From NCBI GenBank assembly GCA_037440405.1, contig JBBIUE010000002.1, positions 89,679 to 153,678 on the forward strand: 64,000 bases of DNA, read 5' to 3'. Positions 57,001 through 64,000 of this stretch are shown here, one piece after another (the first letter of the stretch is position 1; the number at the start of each line of letters is the position of its first letter). Origin of the DNA: JANMGV01 sp037440405 (GTDB lineage: Bacteria > Planctomycetota > Planctomycetia > Pirellulales > Pirellulaceae). The notes under the pieces were generated by a model. That model searched no databases, was not told the origin of the DNA, and saw nothing but the letters and a program-made list of their open reading frames with translations. A program made the translations under genes and the position numbers.

Positions 57001-60000
57001 AACATGGCCTCGATCGCTTGGTCCCGCAATTCCGTTTCGCGGAGCGGATCGGCAATCGACCATCCGGCCGGCAAGTCTAATTCGATGCTAAATGCTCTTG
57101 CCAATTGTTGGTAGAAAGCGTCAAGCGTGCTAACCCGAAAGCGATGCAGTCGACTACACAATCGCGCGAGCTGGTATTGGCAGGCCTCCTTGGTCAGGGA
57201 AAGAGGTCGCAATTCCGTCTGAAGCTGCTCGAAACGATCCTTGTTCACAATCGCTTCGGCCAAAAAGCCAAGCACGCGATTGAGAATTTCCCCAGCCGCC
57301 TTTCGCGTAAAAGTTGTCGCCAATACATGATCGAGTGGTTGGTTCGCGAATAGGAGACGAATCATCCGCATCGCCAATTGGTAGGTCTTCCCCGTTCCCG
57401 CTGAAGCGCGAATCACCAATGGAGAAAACCATTCCTGCATCGGGGCCTTTCCTATGTCAGGTGATTTTGTCTGGATGCGAATCGGGCCTTCCACCTTTCT
57501 TCGATGCTGTGATTCGAGGCGGAAGTGTGCATCCGGGGCGAGCACCGTGGCGTTCGCCTCTTTCAAAGCTTGGCTGCTTGAGGTCGAAGAATTAGAGGGG
57601 TGCTGTTGCGCAAAGCTCCCGACTTGCGAATCGGACTCGCGATCCTGCTGCGCTGGATTGATTAATTCGGGCTCCCATCGGCGTGCGACACGACTTTGGC
57701 AAATCGAAGCATACTCATCCCATTCCACGCGCATATCAACATTTGGTGGCCAGTATTCTCCGGAGCGAATTTTTCGAACGACGTTCATTGCGACTTCATC
57801 CGCCTCCGCCAGTTGGCTTGGCGTGAATCCTGCAACTGCAAATTCAGCATCCTTGGTCGCTTTGGGAAGCGTAATGTATCCGAGTTGCATGTCATTGGGA
57901 TTGCAATCGATCCGGAGGCCAGTCACCCCAAAAACCATGTGACGATAGAGCGGCAATTGCAAATCCTTCCAACCGTGTTTGTTGATGTGCGCGGCGACGG
58001 GGTCCTTTGCAGAATCCCCAGTTTTGTAGTCCCAAATTGCCCAACGCCGTTGAACGGAATGAAAATCGACGCGATCGATGCGCCCGACCAATGAAAGCGG
58101 TTCGCCGTCTACGTTGAACGAGATTCCGGATTCGACTCCGACCTCGGCTTCAACCGCAACAATCTCCCAACCAGCCGCCGCTTGCTGAGCTTGCTTCTCG
58201 GCAAAGGCCATCAATCGAGCCCGAGCCTGCTCCACCTGCAATTGAACCGCCGGTGCTAGAGAAACTCCGAACTGAGCTCGAACTCGGTCGGCAAAATGAT
58301 CCAGCAAGAACTCGGCGATCGCATCCGATCGATCCGAGTTGGAAACGGGCGATCCGAACAGCAGCGCCACCGTATCATGGATCAAGTTGCCGAAGGTTCC
58401 TGCATCCATTTCGGTAGGAGGATCAACCTCCGCTTTCAACTTGAGAATCTTGCTCAAAAAATAGCGGTAAGGACATTCGAGATACGACCTGAAGTCCGAT
58501 GGGCTCAAATGCTCGACCCTCGTTCCAGGTTCTGGAATCGGAATGGGAATCAACGATTGTCCCCATCGAGGAATCCAGTTTTTGCGTACCTTGGGTGCTT
58601 GTAATCTGTCCACTGATCGCACAAGGCGGAGTACGCGATCAGCAAGCTTCTCCGGTCGTACCGCCAACAGAAGACGGCTCGGAGCCACTGGATCACCCGT
58701 CGTTCCAAACTGATGAACGACGATCTCGACTTGGGGACGCACATGGACTAAAGTCTGCAACGTATAACAATCGCGAGCATAGCGCCGATCGTTATCGATC
58801 AAGCCCAGCTTCGTTCGCAACGTATCGGGTAAAAACGCATCGCTATTCACAGATGCGGGGACGACTCCTTCAGTCAATCCAGTCAAGATCAAAGCATCGG
58901 CATCGTCCAACGCCAAATCGAGCCAACCGAACATCTCGATAGCATCCGGGTTGGGAAGCGGAGCCGCTCGAGCTTGCCCAAGCTCATGCAAAAGCCAATC
59001 CACCGCTCCCTGCAAATCCGTTTCCATCTGCATTTCTGCTGGAATGTCGATCAGAGTCTCCGCCGCTAGGTTTAGCTGCTGCAGCCCTTCCCATAATGGA
59101 ATGTCGTCGCCGGAATCGAGAACCAAGGTTACGCCATCAAAAATGTTTTGCAGCGTTTCCCTTATTTTCGTTGACCAGGTTGCCAGCGTAGCTTTCGGCA
59201 AACGAAGGGGTTGGGTCCATTCATCGATCCGCTGAGTGATATCTTGCACCGCATCGAGCCCGGCTTCTTCTGGCCATTCCGGAATATGTGTCGATCGAAT
59301 CAGTGTTCGGCTGCGGTACGCATCAAACTTCTTCAAGAGTTCCTTTGCAAGCTCGCGATGGGACAAAAGTTGATCATAGATGATCGGCGAACGGATCAAC
59401 GACGCAAGCGAATCCATGGAGCCTCCCTGAAGGTACTCGACGATACCTTCGAGCATCCGTACCGGACTCGATTGATTCAGCGGAGCCCCAGGTCCAAATC
59501 TCAGCTCGACCCCAGATCGGGCGAGTCGTTCTCGAAGAACCGGGATCAATTCGGGATCGGGAACGCCAAGAGTAATATCTTGGGTCGAACGAGATGCGCC
59601 CATCTTCGCTAAGCATACCGCCACCTGTTCTGCCGCTTCTTCCGTCGTTCCACAGACATGGATCTGATCGTCGTCAATGTGAACTTCCAGGTCCAACCAA
59701 AAGGATGGTAGCAACGCTCCGTGCTCATCGAAGCCGTCACGCCAGCTTTCCGGGGCACCGACGAGTACCGTGACTTGTTGGGAGACGGCATCCAAGAAGC
59801 TCCGCTGAGTTCGATTGAGATCGACCGCGCCGACCACAATGATGTCCAGGTCCGTATTCGGCTCCCGTCTCTTGATGGCGACTTGCCGAGCCGTTTGAAT
59901 GTCCCAGTAACCAAGGCGACCGAGTTCATCAAGATAAAGTCGTTGTAATCGTTGAAGCACTCGCCAACGCGGCTCCTCTACGGTCCCTTGCAACTCATCG

Positions 60001-60470
60001 GCAACATCCTTGAAGTCGAGCAAATCAGCGGCCAACTCCCGGTGCAGGCTCGCCAATTGCTGGGCCAGGCTGGTCCAATCCGAAGTTTCAAAATGTCGGG
60101 AAGGATCGATCAATAAAGGCTGCAGATCGACTGTGGGGACTTTCTGCAATGCTCGAGACCAGCACAGAACTTGCAGCGAATGCGCGGCGAAAGGCAATCG
60201 CACTTGATACAGCTTTTCAGGCAGGTGACCGACCGTCTCGATGGCCGGTGGACGAAGCAATAGCACATGATCTTCCGCATGTTCGGCGAGCAACTCGCTC
60301 AGCCGGCGCGCTGCCAGCGATCCAGGCAACACCACAACGGCTTGGCTCATGTCCCATACGCCATCCCTCGCATATCGATCCCTCAAATAATCGCGGGTTG
60401 CATGAAGCAACGGCCTCGACCAACCAAGGAACCGCATATCGCATCTTCTTGAAACCGCACTCGATGCCAT
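54048..60470 (-). CDS. AddB-AddA-like fusion: nuclease/helicase for double-strand break repair
   Basis: One 2140-residue protein. Residues 1-1000 look like AddB: an inactivated helicase-like part (VVVLPGSLAARRLSELL), then a RecB-type nuclease with SDFRSYLECPYRYF (about 660), GRIDRVDF and WDYKTGD (about 811). Residues 1010-2140 look like AddA: Walker A ASAGTGKTYQL (about 1021), ATTFTRKAAGEI, Walker B LLLDEFQDT (about 1393), GDTKQAIYGWRG, VMTIHQSKGLEFD, ALTRARNALYMYG, and a second nuclease with GTIDRL, LDYKTD (about 2048) and EYHRPQLELYRDVL. AddAB resects DNA ends for RecA. The AddB-type iron-sulphur cysteines are reduced: only ECPY and SICQ remain. Start 60470 or ATG 60437. Confidence 0.88.
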   Translation of the reverse strand: MASSAVSRRCDMRFLGWSRPLLHATRDYLRDRYARDGVWDMSQAVVVLPGSLAARRLSELLAEHAEDHVLLLRPPAIETVGHLPEKLYQVRLPFAAHSLQVLCWSRALQKVPTVDLQPLLIDPSRHFETSDWTSLAQQLASLHRELAADLLDFKDVADELQGTVEEPRWRVLQRLQRLYLDELGRLGYWDIQTARQVAIKRREPNTDLDIIVVGAVDLNRTQRSFLDAVSQQVTVLVGAPESWRDGFDEHGALLPSFWLDLEVHIDDDQIHVCGTTEEAAEQVAVCLAKMGASRSTQDITLGVPDPELIPVLRERLARSGVELRFGPGAPLNQSSPVRMLEGIVEYLQGGSMDSLASLIRSPIIYDQLLSHRELAKELLKKFDAYRSRTLIRSTHIPEWPEEAGLDAVQDITQRIDEWTQPLRLPKATLATWSTKIRETLQNIFDGVTLVLDSGDDIPLWEGLQQLNLAAETLIDIPAEMQMETDLQGAVDWLLHELGQARAAPLPNPDAIEMFGWLDLALDDADALILTGLTEGVVPASVNSDAFLPDTLRTKLGLIDNDRRYARDCYTLQTLVHVRPQVEIVVHQFGTTGDPVAPSRLLLAVRPEKLADRVLRLVRSVDRLQAPKVRKNWIPRWGQSLIPIPIPEPGTRVEHLSPSDFRSYLECPYRYFLSKILKLKAEVDPPTEMDAGTFGNLIHDTVALLFGSPVSNSDRSDAIAEFLLDHFADRVRAQFGVSLAPAVQLQVEQARARLMAFAEKQAQQAAAGWEIVAVEAEVGVESGISFNVDGEPLSLVGRIDRVDFHSVQRRWAIWDYKTGDSAKDPVAAHINKHGWKDLQLPLYRHMVFGVTGLRIDCNPNDMQLGYITLPKATKDAEFAVAGFTPSQLAEADEVAMNVVRKIRSGEYWPPNVDMRVEWDEYASICQSRVARRWEPELINPAQQDRESDSQVGSFAQQHPSNSSTSSSQALKEANATVLAPDAHFRLESQHRRKVEGPIRIQTKSPDIGKAPMQEWFSPLVIRASAGTGKTYQLAMRMIRLLFANQPLDHVLATTFTRKAAGEILNRVLGFLAEAIVNKDRFEQLQTELRPLSLTKEACQYQLARLCSRLHRFRVSTLDAFYQQLARAFSIELDLPAGWSIADPLRETELRDQAIEAMFDQLDLGKIRTLLGMLFKGEASRSIQSQIRDTVTNGYNFYLNSDAEAWKTLTIPRGPSDADVQEAIGRIESLAKEDGHDRIVKAALKVAEGITQQQWLDVLKQTIVKNSNLNEFKFGQKVVSRAIADDIVILRDKAVREEMILRDAQTQATYHILDEFHKCYEQVKRAAGVLTFADVAWRLANWVERTTGDVAQTKALQQKKSAQNEPSSSAKSNNFDGKALIDRADWRLDARIDHLLLDEFQDTAPEQWKIIKPFAEAIVRERERRQTSFFCVGDTKQAIYGWRGGVAEIFDEVVRQIAGVQESPLHKSRRSSPVVIEFVNRVFQNLQRHDNFGDGRQAIDIWTASFLEHETAEDHPGYVVFKNGPQASGSTATADGDDEEHESTSIFAMCVDDIERLVQATAEVSIGVLVRRNQDVASMIHLLRERRIDASQEGGNPLTDSAAVEVLLSLLAFADHPSNSVAEFHVRSSGLADQLGLALNASLGPLAMEVRRRLDRSGFGPTLSYYANAMAPLCNERDQQRLEQLIQQGYLFDSNRWTRIGEFVAYIQEKRIATPTPSQVRVMTIHQSKGLEFDAVFLPTLTQSQSRFTANLVARGRDRIQKPDGVARYMSKELWPYLEGSWREAYTLNAEHELMESTCLFYVALTRARNALYMYGEPHVKPKRPWSSVLASILDPEREFCAQSLAVIYESGDRTWYRSASIRPSTGRATAERRDLADVANALSDRAIEIQLRPGSESRRQRLMPTRRPSSEHEARKVLAAAALSPAQSIGQIVGTIVHCLFEQVDWLEDFQWDREAMKQRVFATLPPEDLARVSVAHCLDSMERWIAHDTIRAALSRSRYEKWIQSGVTKLEVYNERALLEVMERTLVRGTIDRLVLGYQGDRIARVEILDYKTDAMDPNQSPEAWLEERTEYHRPQLELYRDVLCKQFGLSKARVALTLIMLSKECLVSIESNSGESSSAESIPSTRKKNRSKDQHSLLD

Positions 60471-60618
60471 TACATAATCCTTACTAGGTTCTTACGGTCA
60501 CACACCAGCTTTTATGTGACCTCGATCCATTCAACCCGCTAGACGGACACCTTTGGTCCGCCCCCTCGTGCTCAGGCCCACAAATGCATGAATCACGTCG
60601 GTATTCCTACACGTGATG

Positions 60619-61056
60619 TCACGGACCGGTCCAGCCACCTCCACACCAATTCGCGAACCACACCTCCAATCGGTGTTGAACAAGACACAGTCGATCACAG
60701 TGATCCTTGGCAAGGCTTGCCCCGCTGGCGGTCACGATTGCGTCTTGGTGCCAGCCACCGTGCCCACCGTCGCCAGCCACCGTGTCCACCGTCGCCGTTC
60801 CAGCCGCTGCGGTTGTCACTGTTCCAGCCGCTGCGGTTGTCGCCGTTCCACTCAGTTCAATCGTTAAGCCGCCGCTGGCCAGCGTGGCTGCAACTAATGC
60901 GATGCCGGTCGCCGTATAGAACGTATATCGAAGTCCGCTACTCATTTCCGATGGATTTATCAAGTAGTACCGATACATCTGCCCAAACGACGGAACCTCT
61001 GCCGTGGCACCCGCGGAGCTATTAGAGTCGAAGCTATTATAGTCGTTTCGCCGCAT
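60619..61056 (-). CDS. Small hypothetical protein with one membrane helix
   Basis: 145 codons. The first 65 residues look protein-like, with MYRYYLINPSEMSSGLRY and a helix YTATGIALVAATLASGGL. They are followed by Thr/Ala/Gly repeats in which a 24-bp tandem repeat is kept in frame (TAAAGTVT, TAAAGTAT). The last 50 residues look less natural. It begins just outside the inverted-repeat element copy B and has no clear ribosome site. It could be a gene, or noncoding repeat DNA. Confidence 0.35.
   Translation of the reverse strand: MRRNDYNSFDSNSSAGATAEVPSFGQMYRYYLINPSEMSSGLRYTFYTATGIALVAATLASGGLTIELSGTATTAAAGTVTTAAAGTATVDTVAGDGGHGGWHQDAIVTASGASLAKDHCDRLCLVQHRLEVWFANWCGGGWTGP
60750..60844. repeat. 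Two neighbouring tandem duplications (22 bp and 24 bp)
   Basis: A 22-bp unit beginning GCCAGCCACCGTG occurs at 60750-60771 and 60772-60793 with one change. A 24-bp unit beginning GTTCCAGCCGCTGCGG occurs at 60797-60820 and 60821-60844. The second keeps the - strand frame, the first does not. Confidence 0.85.
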
Positions 61057-61061
61057 AAGTC

Positions 61062-61176
61062 GCGAGCGACAAAAGTGAGTCAGTCTTCAGCGATCCCGTG
61101 TGACTGTCGCTTGCAGCGAGTAGTCATGACGAGCAATCTTCCCTTGCTGACGCTGCGGGTTACTTTTGTCGCTCGT
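61062..61176. mobile_element. Short TIR element, copy B (115 bp)
   Basis: Ends GCGAGCGACAAAAGT (61062-61076) and ACTTTTGTCGCTCGT (61162-61176), 14 of 15 paired. Nearly the same length as copy A (114 bp) with the same last 32 bp at 30 positions. It lies across the end of the ApbE/UppP reading frame, whose last codons are encoded by the element. Confidence 0.78.
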
Positions 61177-62543
61177 GCCGAAGAATAATCGCAAACTGGA
61201 TGGCACCAACGGCCCGGCCTATCGGCTTTTTTGGCTTCGGGACTGCTGGATTGACCCAATGCAGCTTGAACCAAGAGCAAGTGCCCCGTGGAGCTGACGG
61301 GCAAGAACTCGGTTGCCCCTTCCACGATTCCCAATAGGACTGCATACCAGAGAGGCTGCGCAGTTGGCCTGGTACTTTCCGGTTGCTCAGAAGTTAATGG
61401 ATTTTCCGCAGTATCCAACTCGACCGATTCACCCAGAAGTGAGCGAAACATGGGCGTCTCTTTTACTGCAAACCCCTCTGATTCTCGAATGACGAAGTAA
61501 GCCGCCAGCTCATTGGCGACGGCCCATTCGTAGCCATTGTCGGAGCCGAGAACCATCAAGGTCGTTGACAGTGCATCCGCGAGCCCGCATGTTTCAGCTA
61601 AGACAGAAACGGAGGCTAAGTGGTGCTCGATCGGGTAGCCAGAGCGAGGGTCAATCGTGTGTGAATACCGCTTACCGTTGACTTCTCGATACCGTCGATA
61701 GTCACCCGACGTCGCGATGGCTCGATTCAGAAGTGGCACAATAGCTTGAACCTCGCGCCCTGAGGCCGTCGAGTCCACAGGACGTTCAATGCCAATCCTC
61801 CAGGGCGTTCCATCTGGCTTCAACCCGCCGCCAACCTGTTCGCCACCAATCTCCACAAGGTACGACTGAACTCCAAGTGAGGCTAAAACGTTGGCTAACC
61901 TGTCCACCGAAAATCCCTGCGCAATTCCTGCGAGGTCGACTCGAACCTCGGGTTTTACTTTTCGCAGCGAAGGGGGGGCGGCTCGCACCTCGATTTGATT
62001 CCAGCCAACGCGCGAGAGAGCTTCGGCAATTTCGGTGGGGTTGGGTACCGATTCATTATTGGCATTGGCACCGAAGCCCCAGAGTTCTACCAGTGGAGCC
62101 ACTGTTAAATCGAATGCACCGTCACTTTTTCGACTTGCCTCAATTCCGGCCGCGACAACCTTCGCGGTCAACTCGGACACTGCAAACCAATCGGTGCTGC
62201 CGCTGGCATTAAATTGCGAAATCTCCGACTCTTGATTCCAGTTAGAGAGCTGTCGGTCGATTGCCGCCAGCTCACCACGAACTACTTTCTCTAAGTGTTG
62301 ACGGTCAATATCCGCCGGAACCCCAAATGCTTTGACGGAATAATTTGTCCCCTGAGTGAATCCCCACAATTCAACGTCCTGCGAAGCTGCTACGCTAGAA
62401 AACAGGTGTGTTACTAATATCGCAGCACATCGCAATAGAATCCATTGATTGCCGAACAAGTTCGTACGAAATAGCGTCCAGCTTTGCTCAGGTCCGCATC
62501 GAATCTGTTGTCCGCAGTCACCATAGTGACAAATCCAATTCAT
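61080..62543 (-). CDS. apbE: FAD:protein FMN transferase (ApbE) with UppP-fragment tail
   Basis: ApbE attaches FMN covalently to exported proteins such as Nqr/Rnf subunits. After a hydrophobic leader (about 30-53) the protein has SNWNQESEISQFN, the family's KSDGAFDLTVAPLVELWGFG, DLAGIAQGFSVDRLA, TSGDYRRYREVNGKRYSHTIDP, GYPIEHHLASVSVLA and DALSTTLMVLGSDNG, all motifs intact. From about residue 399 the frame unexpectedly reads WYAVLLGIVEGATEFLPV and SSTGHLLLVQ, the N-terminus of undecaprenyl-diphosphatase UppP. After 28-40 residues this breaks off; another frame (GAIQFAIIL) may continue it up to element copy B. The last 35 residues come from the element. Starts 17 bp after mgtE, likely one operon. 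Confidence 0.88.
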   Translation of the reverse strand: MNWICHYGDCGQQIRCGPEQSWTLFRTNLFGNQWILLRCAAILVTHLFSSVAASQDVELWGFTQGTNYSVKAFGVPADIDRQHLEKVVRGELAAIDRQLSNWNQESEISQFNASGSTDWFAVSELTAKVVAAGIEASRKSDGAFDLTVAPLVELWGFGANANNESVPNPTEIAEALSRVGWNQIEVRAAPPSLRKVKPEVRVDLAGIAQGFSVDRLANVLASLGVQSYLVEIGGEQVGGGLKPDGTPWRIGIERPVDSTASGREVQAIVPLLNRAIATSGDYRRYREVNGKRYSHTIDPRSGYPIEHHLASVSVLAETCGLADALSTTLMVLGSDNGYEWAVANELAAYFVIRESEGFAVKETPMFRSLLGESVELDTAENPLTSEQPESTRPTAQPLWYAVLLGIVEGATEFLPVSSTGHLLLVQAALGQSSSPEAKKADRPGRWCHPVCDYSSARATKVTRSVSKGRLLVMTTRCKRQSHGIAED

Positions 62544-62559
62544 TCAAAAAGCTCCGAGG

Positions 62560-63903
62560 CTAGATATTGAGGACGGCGCGGGCTATCAAAAAGTAAACCA
62601 GTAGCCCAGTAGCATCGACAATCGTTGTCACGAATGGTGCGCTGACCACGGCAGGATCGACACCAACACGAGTCGCCAAGATGGGCATCGAAGCGCCAAC
62701 TGAGGAAGCAAGCGTACAAACGGCGATCAAGGATGTCGAAAGAATGATCGCCATGTCCGAGCCAAAAAATGCCCAAACAATCATCAATGCAAAAGTACCG
62801 AGGGTGAAGCCAAGGAGAAACCCGACTCGAGCTTCGCGTGCTACGACGCGAAACAGATCACGAGAATTGACTTCATCTGTTGCCAAGCACCGAACGATCG
62901 TCGTTGCCGATTGTGCGCCGGCATTGCCTCCCACGCCGATGAGCAGCGGAATAAACAGCGACAATGTGACAACCTTCTCCAGAGTCGCTTCAAAAACGCT
63001 GAGTACGTTCACGGTTAACGTTGCTGCGAGTGCCAACATGAACAGCCAGACCACTCGACTTCGAAGTAGTTTCAATATCGAACTTGCAAAGTAATCCTTC
63101 TCCAGCGGTTCCGTCGCACCTTGACGCACAATGTCTTCTGCAGCTTCCTCAAGCAGCACGTCGATCACATCGTCATAGGTAATGATCCCAATCATATGGT
63201 CGTGATTGTCAACGACAGGCATCGCCAGGAAGTCGTATTTAGCCAGCGTGCGAGCGACCTCTTCTTGATCTTGATCGGCACGCACTCGAACCACATCTTC
63301 GCGCATGATGTCTTTGATCAAATTCGAAGTGTCCGCTAAGATCAGGTCGCGTAGCGACACGAATCCGATTAAGTGCCGTGCTTCATCGAGTACATACGCA
63401 TAGTAGATGGTCTCTTTATCTGGAGCCTCGCGTCGTAACTGATCGATCGCTTCACCAACGGTTTGGCCTTGGCGAAGTGCAGCGTAGTCCGTCGTCATCA
63501 CCGAACCGGCTTGATGCTCCGGGAAGTGCAACAGTCGACGAATGTCCTCACGTTCTGCCTTGGCCAAGAGGGGCAAAAGTCCATCAACTGTCGTTTTGTC
63601 ACAACGTTTTAATAGGTCGACCCTGTCGTCGTGCGACATCGCTTCCAATAATCGCGACATATTCTCACGCCCAACGCCTTCGATCAGTTCCTGCTCCTTT
63701 TCTGCCGAAAAGAAAGGGAAGACCTCCGCTTGCCGAGAGACGTCTCCATGCGACAATAGTGCCCAAGCCTCTTCGACCGTTAGTCCTTCCGCAAAGTCTG
63801 CGATGCTTGCGGGGTGCAACTCAGTCATGATCTCAGCCAGGCCTTGAGTCTCCTTTTCGGCCAGCATCTGGCGAATTTCCGGCAACAGAAGTGGGTTTGA
63901 CAT
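62560..63903 (-). CDS. mgtE: Magnesium transporter MgtE
   Basis: 447 residues with the whole MgtE layout: N-terminal superhelical domain (LLPEIRQMLAEKETQGLAEI, about 1-130), two CBS domains (about 135-255, with MTTDYAALRQGQTVGEAI and IIRDVMREDVVRV-like DIMREDVVRV, IGIITYDDVIDVL), a connecting helix, and five membrane helices (about 285-447) including PLLIGVGGNAGAQSATTIVR, the pore motif. Imports Mg2+ under control of Mg2+ binding to the cytoplasmic domains. The last 97 bp of the window upstream of it hold its likely promoter but no recognised site. Confidence 0.95.
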   Translation of the reverse strand: MSNPLLLPEIRQMLAEKETQGLAEIMTELHPASIADFAEGLTVEEAWALLSHGDVSRQAEVFPFFSAEKEQELIEGVGRENMSRLLEAMSHDDRVDLLKRCDKTTVDGLLPLLAKAEREDIRRLLHFPEHQAGSVMTTDYAALRQGQTVGEAIDQLRREAPDKETIYYAYVLDEARHLIGFVSLRDLILADTSNLIKDIMREDVVRVRADQDQEEVARTLAKYDFLAMPVVDNHDHMIGIITYDDVIDVLLEEAAEDIVRQGATEPLEKDYFASSILKLLRSRVVWLFMLALAATLTVNVLSVFEATLEKVVTLSLFIPLLIGVGGNAGAQSATTIVRCLATDEVNSRDLFRVVAREARVGFLLGFTLGTFALMIVWAFFGSDMAIILSTSLIAVCTLASSVGASMPILATRVGVDPAVVSAPFVTTIVDATGLLVYFLIARAVLNI

Positions 63904-64000
63904 TGACGAGGACCTGCCTTACGTTGAAATTAAATGACATTTGTCGAAGGGTGTAATCTCTCTGGTGCGCCTGCTACGCAGCTAGTTTTGCATGGATGGC

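Larger units (their letters stand above)
60471..61061. other. Region upstream of the AddBA-like gene
   Basis: About 590 bp that hold a low-confidence - strand ORF (60619-61056) and two small tandem repeats, listed separately. The promoter of the large fusion gene must lie here but could not be placed. Confidence 0.5.

Overview
The window looks like chromosomal DNA of a planctomycete, most likely a Pirellulales/Rhodopirellula-type organism. The clearest markers are a DUF1549/DUF1553 protein followed by a DUF1501 protein, a large secreted protein with an N-terminal LEPR-XLL-like motif and ELWxxDGTxxGT (ELAP) repeats, an ECF-type sigma factor next to a Ser/Thr kinase with an N-terminal zinc finger, a DUF6800-like micro-protein and DUF4832. 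Housekeeping genes (carB, prs, hisG/hisE, tadA, pdxH, malQ, mgtE) are scattered among them, as is usual for the phylum. This assignment is by protein-family knowledge only.

Layout. 0-6.7 kb (+): a PSP1-domain gene cut by the window edge, tadA, then a tight run of thioredoxin-fold protein, DUF1549/1553, DUF1501 and WD40 genes, all apparently exported. 7-10 kb: a Pro/Ser-rich anchored protein, a 2-hydroxyacid dehydrogenase and pdxH. 10.5-15.9 kb (-): a translationally coupled three-gene operon (two GAF-like domains + HlyD; HlyD adaptor; PqqD-like + M50 metalloprotease + HlyD) that resembles a membrane or export machine without an ABC ATPase. 16-24 kb: CPBP protease, secreted protein, THUMP-like methyltransferase, a broken polysaccharide deacetylase, DUF4832, malQ, DUF1648. 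24-30 kb: secreted MsrA-MsrB fusion, a gene remnant, carB, an anchored protein and DoxX-like. 30.4-35.8 kb (-): an operon of acyl-AMP ligase-ACP-alpha-oxoamine synthase fusion, coiled-coil protein and SPFH protein, which might join synthesis of a sphingoid-like lipid to a membrane-domain protein. 36.5-39 kb: prs, a GlmU-like uridylyltransferase without its acetyltransferase half, and two small genes.

39-50 kb is an accessory island: an IS66 remnant, two decayed copies of the 5' end of the ELAP gene, the kinase and sigma factor, an intact ELAP protein with two blocks of nine repeats, and a decayed ISL3-type transposase. 50.3-53.6 kb: hisE-hisG and an MFS transporter. 53.6-54 kb: a short element with terminal inverted repeats and a 25-bp tandem repeat. 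54-60.5 kb: one 2140-codon gene that appears to join AddB-like and AddA-like recombination nuclease/helicase subunits. 60.5-64 kb: a low-complexity ORF, a second copy of the short inverted-repeat element, an ApbE gene whose tail runs into a UppP fragment, and mgtE.

A recurring theme is gene decay: the deacetylase and the ISL3 transposase each have a premature stop at a codon one transition from CAG/CAA, and ELAP relatives and transposases are left as fragments. No rRNA, tRNA, CRISPR array or phage was recognised.
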